From positions 68,065,351 to 68,129,350 of the forward strand of contig CM054141.1 of assembly GCA_028751875.1 (NCBI GenBank): a DNA stretch of 64,000 nucleotides, given 5' to 3'. This document shows positions 53,021 to 63,964 of this stretch, piece after piece. A program made the translations under genes and the position numbers. The stretch's first letter is position 1. Every line of letters begins with the position of its first letter. The notes under the pieces are model-generated. The model saw only the letters and a list, made by a program, of their open reading frames with translations, searched no databases and was not told the origin of the DNA. The stretch is from Rapana venosa (taxonomy: Eukaryota > Mollusca > Gastropoda > Neogastropoda > Muricidae).

Positions 53021-53200
53021 CTCGACTTTCTTCCGAGTTTATATCGTTTCTTCTTTACGTCACTGCCAGAAATAAGTTAGTTCACATTCATCTGCACAGA
53101 ACCGCTTGGCGCTGCTTTGATCCGGGTTATGGCGGCGGCATGGCACTTCACAGTCTACCGTTACTAAATTTAGAACAGACCCATTATTTCGGATTCGTGT
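53021..53200 (-). promoter_or_regulatory. Candidate NUP98 promoter / non-coding first exon
   Basis: The exon with the start codon has a 3' splice acceptor just 26 nt upstream of ATG, so a non-coding first exon must lie further right. This interval is the nearest CpG-containing stretch. On the minus strand it carries a YY1-type ATGGCGGC box complement (53129-53136) and a TTACGTCA CRE-like site (53055-53062). A possible donor reads GTGAAT at 53020-53015, and a second one (GTGAGT) sits about 30 nt further on. The exact start of transcription cannot be read from sequence. Confidence 0.3.
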
Positions 53201-53618
53201 ACCACCTACAGTCAAAAAAACCCTACATTATCTTATTATATACACACAAAATTTTACTTTGCTTATCTTTTATGTAGGAATACTAAACATGAAAGTCCAA
53301 ATTACAACTTAATAGCTAGTTTTTGCACATCACCAAGTACCTTTACGGTATGCTCCCGGCAAAAGTCCAAGTAGGAGCGAAAATGGAACAAAATAAGAAC
53401 ATCAACCAACTGCGAATTTGCTAGCTAGACCGCGTTTCCACAGTTTAAGATTAGGCCTACAAAGCAGGAAGGATTAATTTTTGTTTTGCTATGGCATGAG
53501 ATCCTTTACAAATGTAACCTAAAAATTAAAACTGAGTTGTTGTTGTGATTATATTTACGTCCCGGCGGAGATTACCGATTTAGGGACTTATTAAAATTGA
53601 GTTTGGCTGCTATGAAAT

Positions 53619-53652
<34 letters not shown>

Positions 53653-54149
53653 GGTGATGATGATGATGATGGTGACGACGATGACGACGATGACAACAAC
53701 AACAGCACTTTCTTTATGTGTCGTTCATCAAATTCATTGACGCTTAAAGTGCATTACATGGGTATGATTATAAACACTACATAAAAACGTATTTTATAAT
53801 TATCTATTGTCTCGTAATACTCCTTTCATCATAAAAAGTATTTATGCACAACAAGCAAAAAGAGACAATACTAAAATAACAGTCGAACAGCATCGCTCGC
53901 TCCACACACATCTTCACTTTAATCTTGCAAAACCTACAATTACAAATCATGAAAACAAACAACGTACTGAGTGGAAGAAACAGGCAAGTACTTAAAAGAA
54001 TGGACATTACATTCACAAAAACCAACAACAACAACAACCACACAAAAAAGAAACACCTTACACCTTCACGGCTTACCTCCCATCTGCATCACTTTTGCCT
54101 CAGTACCCACTGCTCGCGCGGTGTGTGTGTGTGTGTGTGTGTGTGTTGT
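53201..54149. other. Upstream intergenic sequence
   Basis: Contains a (GAT)n/(GGT)n tract at 53621-53705 and a GT repeat at 54121-54160. No gene recognised. Confidence 0.45.
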
Positions 54150-54483
54150 GTGTGTGTGTTTATTTATTTATTTCGAGAATAATGGAATAAGCACTCATGT
54201 GCTTTTGTTCATCTAGTCCCCGTGTGTATGCAGTTTTATAAATTTTGTCATCCGTTCCCACCGGCACACAATAACCTACTCTTCCGAAAAGCGGAACAGG
54301 ATTTAACGTGTGCGCAAGACGTTCTGCGTATGTTCGCGCACGGGACCTCGGTTTATAGTCTCATCGAAGGACTTTTTGGGAGAGTGTAGTCGGCAATGAT
54401 GTTGACTCCAGAGGAAAAATCCTCTTGAACGAGAATCGAACCCGGGTCAGCAGATCACTTTAACCACCAGCCTATCCCGTCCC
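54150..54483 (-). mobile_element. SINE family A, full-length reference copy
   Basis: Minus-strand order: tRNA-like head (GATAGGCTGGTGGTTAAAGT, then B box GGGTTCGATTC), core with GAGACTATAAACCGAGGTCC, and tail AAAGCACATGAGTGCTTATT ending in (AAAT)n. The head begins beside a GT microsatellite at 54484. Confidence 0.88.
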
Positions 54484-54584
54484 CCTGGTGTGTGTGTGTG
54501 TGTGTGTGTGTGTGTTGATAAATGTCGGTATTGTTTGTATGCATGTTAAATGTGGACCATAACAGCAGACACAGAAAGAGGGAT

Positions 54585-54957
54585 ACAGGCAATGGAGACA
54601 AGATGCTTTCGCAAACTTCTTGATATCTCGTACAGATATTACAAACGAGGAAGTGAAAACTAGAACTGGAAATGCCATCGTGCCATACCATGAGCTCCTG
54701 ACTTAAGTGACAAGACGCAAACTGAAATGGTACAGCCACGTCACACAAACATCTGGACTGGCCAAGACCAGGGAACAGTGCATGGAGGGAGACGAAGGGG
54801 CAGACAGAGAAAACGATGGGAAGACAACATCAGAGAGTGGACTGGCCTTGAGTGGAACGACATACTACATGAGGCTAGGAATTACGAGGAGTGGAGGAAG
54901 AAGGTTACAAAATCTTCAGTGGTGGTCCTAAGGTCGACCAGACTTCTGGATAGGTGA
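54585..54957 (+). pseudogene. LINE (RTE-like) C-terminal fragment
   Basis: Frames at 54707-54957 contain RRKLKWYSHVTQTSGLAK and, after a frameshift, GGRRRGRQRKRWEDNIREW and LEWNDILHEARNYEEW. This is the standard C-terminal end of RTE-like LINE proteins. Broken by at least one frameshift. Confidence 0.85.
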
Positions 54958-55159
54958 AGTGGTGAATGTGAAGAGTGTGTGCATGCACACATGTATGTTT
55001 ATCTAACTCTTCTCTCCCTCTCCCCCTCTTCCTCCATACCTACCTCTACCTCCCGTCTCCCTCATGCTTGCATCCTCACATTCCCCCCTCCCCTTTTGCA
55101 CCTCTATTCCGTCTGCACTGTTTTCAATAAAAGAATATGGTTTGGTTAAAATGCATCAC

Positions 55160-55790
55160 GCTGTTAGAACTATATCATCATCATCATCAATGCCTTTGTG
55201 CCTTATTGGCACGTAGGGCAGCAACAAAATGTTCTCCACTCCTGTCTGTCCTGGGCCAGCTTCTGAATGGTTCCCCAGGTATGTTGGAAGGTCTTCAGCT
55301 CTGTTTCGACAGTCCGACGCCAAGTGTTCTTGGGTCGTCCTCGTTTGCGTTTTCCCTCTGGTGTCCAGTGGAGGGCTGTTCGGGCGATGTTCCCGACGGC
55401 AGATATGCCCTATCCATCTCCATCGCCTATGCATGATGATGGTGTCCATGCTTTCCTGGTTGCAACGGGCAAAAAGTTCTTGGTTGGAGATGGTCTCAGG
55501 CCAGAAGATGCGCAAGATTCTTCTGAGATTCTTCGTGTGGAATGTGGATAGTTTGTCGAGGTCACTCTGTCATCCTCCAGCACTCCGAGCCGTACAAAAG
55601 GGTGGAAAGTACACAGCTCTGGTATAGTCTTAGTTTGGTTCTGGTGCTGTATTGGGACGATTTCCACACATTGTTCAGATTTCTGTAAGCATTTCTTGCT
55701 TTGCTTATCCGGTTCTTGATGTCGCTGCCTGCTCCGCCGTCATGCCTAACAGTGCTCCCGAGGTACGTGAACTCTTCAGTTGCTAGAACT
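55160..55790 (-). pseudogene. LINE (RTE-like) C-terminal fragment
   Basis: Minus strand, 55156-55515 frame: MRIFWPETISNQELFARCNQ and RRWRWIGHICRRE, then frame disruptions. It matches the C-terminal part of a common invertebrate LINE. Upstream reading frame is full of stops. Confidence 0.85.
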
Positions 55791-55970
55791 ATATAGGGTA
55801 ATAAAATTACAATTTCATGGCAAAACAGCGAGCAAGCAATGACATAATTATAAGGCTATAAAATCATTACTGACTGTAGATATTCAGGATGACAGCAGAA
55901 GATTGGGAAGAGAGAAGATCAAGGAATAGGCCTAGAGAGGTTGAAAATGTAAGTCATTTTGATGCTGCTG

Positions 55971-55971
<1 letters not shown>

Positions 55972-56015
<44 letters not shown>

Positions 56016-56021
56016 ATGATA
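55972..56021. repeat. (TGC)n and (TGA)n microsatellite
   Basis: About 11 TGC units then TGA units, at the tail end of the neighbouring LINE-B fragment. Confidence 0.95.
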
Positions 56022-56134
56022 GGCCTAGATGGGATCTTTATAGTTCTGTATCTTGTAAAAACACTCCAAAGCGCTTGCATTTAGCTTATTCTTACACATC
56101 CACCCAAAACGAAATAATAGTTTTAAAGAAATTT

Positions 56135-56173
<39 letters not shown>

Positions 56174-56425
56174 ACACACTTTGGCAGGGTGGTGGGGTTT
56201 TGGCTGTTGAAGGCAGGCACAGATATGAAAAACGAAACCAGGAGAGGAAAATCTTAGGTTTGAAATAAGTGTCTTGAGGCTGGATTTAAAGATGTCAGAA
56301 GCAGGCTTTTGGCAAAGGAAGAGAGGCAGGTCATTCCAGATTGATGGACCAGAATTCGATAAAGAGCGACGGCCAACGGCGAACTGGTTGAATCTAGAGT
56401 TCGTACGCACAGGGTATCTGCAGTA
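56022..56425 (-). pseudogene. LINE-B C-terminal fragment with tail
   Basis: Minus strand: FAVGRRSLSNSGPSIWNDLP then SDIFKSSLKTLISN, a LINE polyprotein C terminus. It is followed by a 3' UTR and the tail with GCAAGCGCTTTGGAG and ACAAGATACAGAACTATAAA. Same tail type as 47527-47829. Confidence 0.8.
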
Positions 56426-56776
56426 GAGCTGTAAAACAAGCTGAAACGACGTGCTTTGAATGTTTTGTTTGTTTTTTGTTTGTTTTTAATGGAGAGAGAT
56501 TTAATAGGACGGATATCAGAAGGAAGAGAGTTCTATAGTTTGTGGTGTACTATAGGAAAATGCCCTATCATCAAAACCTTTTTCTGGCATCTTTGAGGTA
56601 ACACCAAGAAAATTAATACCACTAAAGGCCAGTGAAGAAAAACCTTTAACTCTCACCAACTGGGGTATAATACCCTGGGGAAACTTGGAAAACATATCCT
56701 CCAAGCCAAGTAGGGAAGGATTAGTTATAGGCTTGGTCTGACACTTCTCATCATCGTCACCACCACCACCACCACC

Positions 56777-56807
<31 letters not shown>

Positions 56808-56934
56808 AGGTTGGGATTATTTATCCTATAGGTCTAACACTTTCTCATCAGCAGGTGGACAAAAAACTCGATTATGTTCATTTCCACCCCAACACTATCT
56901 CTCTCTCTCTTTCTCTTTCTTTCTCTTATATATC
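56426..56934. other. Intergenic sequence
   Basis: A (CAC)n/(CAT)n tract lies at 56757-56806. Nothing else recognised. Confidence 0.4.
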
Positions 56935-57022
56935 CCTAAGGGCGGGGACTGATTGTAAAAAAAGCACATGGGTGCTTATTCATTATCCTCGAAATAAAAG
57001 AATTTGTCATTGTCATCATCAT
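56935..57022 (+). mobile_element. SINE A / LINE tail copy
   Basis: Tail block GGGCGGGGACTGATTGTAAA, AAGCACATGGGTGCTTATTC and CCTCGAAATAAAAGAATTTG. Confidence 0.8.
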
Positions 57023-57092
57023 CATCACCAGCACCAGCAGCAGCAGTGAAATAGCCTCTGGGAAGGTGAGACCTGATGCTCTCTCTCTCTCT

Positions 57093-57249
57093 CTTGAAAA
57101 GGGTTATTTCCCCTTGTTTTTATTGTGAGACTGTATAAGTATTGGGTTATTATTATTAAGATGTATCCCTAACGGGCGGGGACTGGATGTAAAAAAGCAC
57201 ATGTGTGCTTATTCATTATCCTCGAAATAAAAGAATTTGTCATTGTCAT

Positions 57250-57302
<53 letters not shown>
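57093..57302 (+). repeat. LINE tail segment plus (CT)n, copy 1
   Basis: A 158-bp block (starting TTGAAAAGGGTTATTTCCCC, ending TTGTCATTGTCATT) is followed by about 26 CT units. The block is essentially identical to the one at 57576-57735. Confidence 0.92.
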
Positions 57303-57307
<5 letters not shown>

Positions 57308-57575
57308 ATGTGTACCATTTGACAATGTGTAGATGTTTATCTTTATGACTTATTAAGTTTGGTTGTGTTATTTTTCTTGGCTCTGTTGTTGTTCTTGTTC
57401 TTGTTGTTGTTGTTTGTCTATTTTTCTCTTTTTTATCATCTTTTGTTGGTTTGGTTTTTCCTTCTCTTTTGTTTGTTTGTTTGTTTTGGTTAGGGTATTT
57501 TGGGGGGTGGGGGTGGGGTATTTTTAGGGTTTTCTTTTATTTGCTTGCTTTGGGGGGGGGGGGGGTGGTAGCTGT

Positions 57576-57732
57576 TTTGAAAAGGGTTATTTCCCCTTGT
57601 TTTTATTGTGAGACTGTATAAGTATTGGGTTATTATTATTAAGATGTATCCCTAACGGGCGGGGACTGGATGTAAAAAAGCACATGTGTGCTTATTCATT
57701 ATCCTCGAAATAAAAGAATTTGTCATTGTCAT

Positions 57733-57789
<57 letters not shown>
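57576..57789 (+). repeat. LINE tail segment plus (CT)n, copy 2
   Basis: Second copy of the 158-bp block, again followed by a CT microsatellite. The two are separated by 273 bp of G- and T-rich sequence. Confidence 0.92.
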
Positions 57790-57791
<2 letters not shown>

Positions 57792-58287
57792 GATAATGAC
57801 AATGACAATGATAATTGTCTCCCTATCACGATTACCGATTTGTTCCCAAATCTGTCATGACTGCTGCTTATCTCCTCTGGTGTGCTGTTCAAATCTAGTC
57901 AGCTAGATACATGTATAAAGGTTAACCTTGCTTCAAGCAGTGGGTACAGGAATCACACACACACACACACACAGTGTCTCATAGTCCTTTTGTTTGTCAT
58001 TATTTGTATAGATATTGTTTCATGGTTGAAACAGTTTAATCTGTTCTTGATAGTGAGTGTACGGTTTACAACGCTCACTGTTTCACCTTTTTAACACTCT
58101 CTTGTTGTGTTGGAATTTCTCTCTTTTTTCCCCGGGGAAGAATGTTTGCTGATCCTTTCGTTTTCCCTCTTTCCCCAAAATCTTAAAGGCCCTATCACTA
58201 ACGAAGGAAAGACGTCATACACATACACACACTTGTCTAATGTCATTTAATGCATAACGACGTTAAAGAACACACACGCGCGCGCGC

Positions 58288-58319
<32 letters not shown>

Positions 58320-58803
58320 GCCACAACTATACTAAATACGACACTCCCATACAAAACAAGTGTACACTCTTAAATGCGCAGTTTGTACAAGTATAATCTG
58401 GATTTTCATTACAGTCTATTAGACGTTGGCAGTTTCCTGTCACACACGTATTGTTTGTTCTCTTGCCTTTACCCATTGCTTCCACATTCAACCCATTCCT
58501 GTGAGTTAGCCTAGTGGAATAATATTATCCACAAACTGTCATTAACAGTTCGTAAATGAATGGTTTTAAAACATTCAGCTAGTTTGTAAGGGTGAACGAA
58601 ACTACAACTACATGTACTGTATCTTAAATTCTTGCCCGCTTCAGACAGGGAAAATCCCAGCAACATACACACCTACACAGTGTCGAAACTCCGGTCCTGA
58701 TTGGTTATCTTATACAAGGTGGGGTCAGGGTCAAGGAAGGGTCACGTTATTTTTAGTTTCTTGCGTCATGATAGTTCAATGCACTAGTTCAGAACGTCTA
58801 AAC
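57790..58803. other. Intergenic sequence with CA/CG tract
   Basis: An alternating purine-pyrimidine tract of CA and CG dinucleotides lies at 58272-58321. No gene recognised. Small frames are unsupported. Confidence 0.45.
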
Positions 58804-59419
58804 ACATGAAGCTAACGAGAGCACCTGCCCCGGCTTGTGATTGGCTGCTGCAATCACGTGTCCGGAATCCGCCATCTTGGTTTTTCGTCTGCTACGACAG
58901 AACGGCCTGTCCTATTGTTTGATAGATGATAACTTTCCCCATCTCCAATGAAGAGATGCTGCACTGCTAATTAGTAAGTGATGCTTACCGCGTGGTCTTT
59001 CCCGCGCGTTTTTCCTCCATTGCGAGAGAACGAGAGAGAGAGAGAGAGAGAGATCCAAACACTTGTACTGAAAGATAAGGCCGTTTTAGGAACACAGAAG
59101 AGTTTCAGTTTCACACTGTGGCAAGATTTGAACTTCAAGAAGTACTCTACAACTTGAACTTCAATCTGTGTCGCCGTGTTCTGTTGTCTGACGTCACACT
59201 GACATTTTTCAAGTAAAAGTCGTAAACTGGCTTACTTTATCACACTCTCAATATCAACTGAAGCAAAGAAGTAGGCCTAGAGAGGTTCCGTGAAATGGGA
59301 GGAGTTCGACAACAGAGTCACTGTTTATTAGCGGACGAAAAACCAAGATGGCGGATTCCGGACACGTGATTGCAGCAGCCAATCACAAGCCGGGGCAGGT
59401 GCTCTCGTTAGCTTCATGT
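58804..59419. mobile_element. Unit with 91-bp inverted ends carrying promoter motifs
   Basis: The first 91 bp (58804-58894) and last 91 bp (59329-59419) are inverted copies with one visible mismatch. Each arm holds a CCAAT box (GATTGGCTG), an E box (CACGTG), a TCCGGAAT ETS-like site and a YY1-type GCCGCCATCTTGG. The unit is flanked by CGTCTAAAC and CGTCTACAA (7 of 9 identical). It could be a DNA transposon relic of Mutator-like design (long inverted ends, 9-bp target duplication) or an inverted duplication of a real promoter. No transposase lies inside. A GA repeat sits at 59033-59053. Confidence 0.6.
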
Positions 59420-59582
59420 CGTCTACAACTCTCCAAATCCTCTACAGGAGACATTTTGTTTGTTTGAAAAATATTGCCGAATAACCTCACGGATATCAGG
59501 AGTATTGTTAATTTTTTTTTTAATACTCTACTACGAATATGCTGAAGTGTATTGTATTCCTTTGTGTAGTGCATGATATAAG

Positions 59583-59619
<37 letters not shown>

Positions 59620-60002
59620 CATGGTTGAAGGTTTTTGTGTGTATGTGTGGGGGTGGGGGTGGGGGAACAGTTGGTGTTTAAAAAAAAATGTTTGGTCTTC
59701 TTTGTTTGTTTTGGTTTGGTTTTTCGTTGTTGCTTGCTTGTTTGTATTATGATGGATATATTTTCAAGATTTTTGAATTATTTGAATGGTATGGTTTAAT
59801 ATTGTTCAGGGTTTTTTGTTTTGTTTTTAATTCCATGTATGCATATGTTATTGTTTTTTCTTGTTTGATTTGTATGGTTTATCATTGATTAGTTGTTTTT
59901 TTTTATTTTTATTATATGTCTGCATATATATTATCTTTTTCTCTCTCTGTTTCTCTTTAGATAGATGGCTTGATGACAAAAAGCAAATGCACTGCTTATT
60001 CA
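59420..60002. other. Intergenic sequence
   Basis: CA microsatellite at 59585-59618 and T-rich sequence. No gene recognised. Confidence 0.4.
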
Positions 60003-60139
60003 ATGTAAAGGTAAAGGGTAGAGTCCCATAACCTATAAGGTCGTAGGGGAGCGAGGCGTCAGAGACCTCACTTCTCTAGGGCCAGCATATTGAGGGCGGT
60101 GCCCATCTCCTCTCCCTCGCTGCTTTACCTTCCCTGATC
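60003..60139 (-). mobile_element. SINE family C, truncated
   Basis: Matches the 3' half of the copies at 19287 and 24595 (AGGTCGTAGGGGAGCGAGG on the plus strand) and lacks the tRNA head. Confidence 0.8.
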
Positions 60140-60412
60140 TGAAAATAAAAGTGTGACTTTGACTTTGACACGCATGCATACACGCACACCAGTTTATGTG
60201 AAACTGTCTTAGTTTCGTTTTATCTTGCTTTGTGAGTCTTGTTTTTTGTTGGCTGTTTTGTTTTTTTGCAGATGATTTCTTCCCTGTCACATCTTTTATT
60301 TTTTCATGCATAAGTTTGCTATCAAAATTTGCATTCATTTCAATTTCCTTGCACTGCATATTGATCCATTCTTCCTTGGCTTCATTACAAGTCGAGAGAT
60401 GGAGATATACTC

Positions 60413-62027
60413 ATGGAAAAAGAAGATATTCTTAACAGGTGGTCAGAATACATCGAAGAGTTATACCACGACGACAGAGGTCCACCTCCTCATATTAGCA
60501 ACGAAGATGGCCACATAATCATGGAAGACGAAGTGAGACATGCACTCAGCAAGATGAAAAGTGGTAAGGCACCAGGACCTGATGATATCCCATCTGAATT
60601 GATAACAGCCCTGGATGAAGTGGGAATTAAGGCAGTCACAAAACTACTAAACAATATATATGACACAGGAGAGATTCCGACAGATATGAAGAAGTCCATC
60701 TACATTGCGATCCCTAAGAAACTGGGTACAGCTGAATGTGACCAACATCGTACAATCAGCCTGATGAGCCACCTCACCAAAGTTCTTTTACGAATACTCA
60801 TGAAGAGAATGAGAAATAAAATACTCCCAGAAATATCAGAAACGCAATTTGGATTCATGGCAGACAAAGGCACCAGAAATGCAATCTTCGCATTGAAAAC
60901 TCTCATGGAAAGATCCATCGAGGTCCAGAAAGACCTGTACCTCTGCTTCATTGACTACTCAAAAGCGTTCGACAAAGTACGACACTCCGACTTGTTTGAT
61001 ATTCTGGCAGGGCTATACATCGACGGGTAAGATCTTCGAGTCCTCGGAAACATATATTGGGAACAGGAGGCAGCCATTAGAGTCGACAATGACATCAGTC
61101 AATATAGACCAATCTGCAGGGGTGTGAGGCAGGGCTGCGTGTTCTCGCCTGATTTATTTAATATATATAGTGAAATAATTCTACGAAATATTGAGAATCA
61201 TGAGGGAATTAGTGTAGGTGGCCACAACATCAACAACCTGAGATATGCAGATGACACAGTCCTTATCGCCGACTCTGAAGAAAAACTGCAAAAGATTTTA
61301 ACAACAGTAATAGACGAAAGCGAAAAGAAAGGATTACAGCTCAATGCAAAGAAGACAGAATGCATGGTGATCTCGAAAAAAGCTGTTACACCACAATGCA
61401 ACATAGCCTGTAAAGGAGAGAGAATTAGACAAGTAAACACTTTAAATACCTTGGTTGTACTATCACCCCGGACGGTAAGTGTGGCACAGAAATCAAAAGA
61501 GAATCGGTCAATCTAAGACAACTTTTAACAACATGAAATGCATTTTTACCAACAGTAAGATAAGCCTCAAGACAAAGATCCATGTTTTGAGAGCCTACGT
61601 ATGGTCCATTCTTCTGTACGGGTGTGAGTGCTGGACCCTAGCCAAGGACACAGAACAGCGACTAGAAGCAGTGGAAATGTGGTTCATCCGGAGAATCATG
61701 AAAGTCTCATGGACAAAAAGAAAAACAAATGCAGAAGTAATGGAAATGGCTGGGTACAAGAGATCCCTTCTCAACACCATCAGAGAAAGACAGCTCAAAT
61801 TTTTCGGCCATATAATCAGGGCTGACGGACTAGAGAAACTGTTATGGAGTGGCAAAATCTGTGGAAACAAGAGCAGAGGAAGACAACGCACAAAATTCAC
61901 AGACAGCTTAAACAAATTCGCAACGAATAAAGAGGGCACCAACAATGAGCTCATGAGAGGGACCGAGAACAGGGAAGAATGGAGAGCCATGATCGTCGAT
62001 GTCTGCAGGACCAGACCGGACACTTGA
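60413..62027 (+). pseudogene. RTE-like LINE reverse transcriptase, 5'-truncated and broken
   Basis: The frame 60413-61030 has KMKSGKAPGPDDIPSELI and the RT motif FIDYSKAFDKV. After an in-frame TAA at 61028, the same frame continues with RQGCVFSPDLFNIY and the catalytic YADDTVL. Near 61440 and again near 61495 the frame slips by one base each. The last part (to 62027) holds LYGCECWTLAKDTEQRLEA and the C-terminal basic region. The apurinic-type endonuclease expected at the N terminus is absent. A GAAGAAGAAG stretch follows the stop, as is usual for this family. Non-functional. Confidence 0.92.
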
Positions 62028-62287
62028 AGAAGAAGAAGTTTTGTTTTTGTTTTCTTGTTTTTTTGTTTTTGTTTTTTTTTGTTTTTGGGTTTAAAATTTT
62101 TTTTCTTCATTTGTCTGTATGACTTGAGCTTATGTTATTCTGTCTTGGTTGGCTTTGTCATGTTTTGTTAGTCTGGATTTATATATTAAAAAATTCTCCA
62201 TAGATTTTTGTCTTCAACATGTGTGAACATTGTATTTTGATTGCTTTTATATGTAAATTTTCTTGATTTTCTTTTTTTTTTGGTGAG

Positions 62288-62384
62288 GGCAGGATGAAAA
62301 AAAAGTTGTATAAACTTACTCTTTTACCCTCAATAAAGATCCTTTTCACTTGACTTGACTTGACTTGACTTGACTTGACTTGAC
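62288..62384 (+). mobile_element. LINE/SINE tail with (TTGAC)n
   Basis: CCCTCAATAAAGATCC followed by eight or so TTGAC units looks like the 3' end of a retroposon. Its body is not identified. Confidence 0.5.
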
Positions 62385-62439
62385 GCACGCAGGCACGCAC
62401 ACACACAGGCACATGCACGCAAACACGCACGCACGCACG

Positions 62440-62440
<1 letters not shown>

Positions 62441-62516
<76 letters not shown>
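62441..62516. repeat. (CA)n microsatellite
   Basis: About 38 CA units directly left of the RNase H element. Confidence 0.97.
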
Positions 62517-62519
<3 letters not shown>

Positions 62520-62551
62520 CTTATACCTCTGATCTGTTCACATCTTCAGGA

Positions 62552-63879
62552 ATGAATGTCAGAAACGTAGCATCTCGCCCAGTTTTCTCCACAATTCCAA
62601 AGTGGGAATTAAACAGGGGTGAGTTTGTTATTGGTTATTCTAATATCACAAAAGAAGAAAGTCCCGCTGTTGCTGTAATAGCTCGAGCTCACATTGATGA
62701 AACATATAGTAGTTATTTTAAAGTTTTTACTGATGGTTCGGTAGTTGACTGTGGGAATGCTGGATCTGCTTTTGTAGTTCCTGCATTAAAGATAGAAAAA
62801 TATTATCATTTAGGCAAAGCCTTTTCAATCTTTACTGCGGAACTTATAGCTATATTCTATCTATCTATCTATCTGTCCCGTAGTCTGACGACCGCGGGGG
62901 CACCCACAAAGACTCAACAACCAGTCCCCTCCATTCCTCTCTCTGTTATAGCTATATTAATGGCCTTAATTTTTTTTATTTTATTAAATCTGCATATCAA
63001 AATATTTAAGGTGCTGTTTTGTATTGATTCTAAGTCGGTTTTGCAAGCATTAAAAGCATTTAATACTAAGGTAAGAGGGGAATTAATCACTGAAATTTGT
63101 CACCTTATACCTTTTCTTTCCTTACGAGGTACTACCCTTGGCTTTTGCTGGATTCCGTCACATTGCGGAATCCACAGCAACGAGAAAGCTGACCAGTTAG
63201 CCAAAGCTGCTGCCATGGACACGGACTGTGAAGTTACAGCACCTCTGAACCTTCCACTCAGTCTTCAGGAGGGCATACTTCTGCTGAAAAAAGCTTCTTG
63301 GAATCGTGTCAACAGCCAACGAAAGTATTCTTTACATGGGCATTCATTAAGTGTCAGAGTGAGTCATGTTCATAACAGACTGGTGGGAAGTCTGATCTAC
63401 AGGTTCAGATTGGATGCATTTAGGACTAAATTTTGTAAACAGATAACTTGTCTATGTGGTTCTGACTTATCACCTAAGCATGTCATTCTTTATTGTGAAC
63501 TACTTCGACCATATTTTTCTGGTACAGTTTTAGATAAGATTTCAAATATGTCATTTGAACAATTATTGGCCGATTATGTGGTTATGTTGGAGATAGTTGG
63601 TTGTTTAGTTAGAAGCCCTGTTGGCACACTTCTGTAATTGTTCTTGCTGCAGTTTAAGCTGTTCAATGCCCCCCCTCCCCCCTCATCCCCGTCCCTCCCA
63701 TAATTTCTTTGTATTTTCCCCCTTTTATCTCGTGCACAGACACTGATAGGTAAACACACAAACGCACGCACGCATGCACACACACATGCACGCACACGTT
63801 CTCTATATGTTGTAACACTTTATCTTTGTTCTAATATCACCTTGAGTGAACAGACGTTAAATTAACGAAAGAAAGAAAC
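62552..63879 (+). mobile_element. 5'-truncated LINE with RNase H domain and 3' end
   Basis: The open frame 62552-63637 (361 codons) is the C-terminal part of an I-superfamily-like LINE. RNase H active-site residues are visible: D61 (FTDGS), E97 (TAELIAI), D159 (CIDSKS) and D214 (NEKADQLAKAAA), with WIPSHCG at 200-206. A Cys/His-type C-terminal segment CLCGSDLSPKHVILYC follows. Residues about 102-135 are an insertion (see next entry). The 3' UTR ends with GACGTTAAATTAACGAAAG and a GAAA tail, typical of LINE ends. The reverse-transcriptase part is missing. The start codon is simply the first ATG in the remnant. Confidence 0.85.
62857..62945. mobile_element. Short insertion inside RNase H frame
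   Basis: 89 bp flanked by the 13-bp direct repeat TTATAGCTATATT (62844-62856 and 62946-62958), so the total added length is 102 bp, exactly 34 codons. It starts with four CTAT units. Read on the minus strand it ends in (ATAG)n, as a small retroposon with its own tail would. It interrupts the RNase H domain between E97 and D159 without shifting the frame. Confidence 0.75.
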
Positions 63880-63905
63880 ACACACACACATAAATCAATG
63901 AAATT

Positions 63906-63907
<2 letters not shown>

Positions 63908-63961
<54 letters not shown>
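63908..63961. repeat. (CA)n microsatellite
   Basis: About 27 CA units near the right edge. Bases 63962-64000 hold nothing recognisable. Confidence 0.95.

Positions 63962-63964
<3 letters not shown>

Noticed and set aside
52933..53277. 114-codon plus-strand frame near the NUP98 5' end
   Set aside because: No recognisable domain and random-looking composition. Overlaps the likely promoter.
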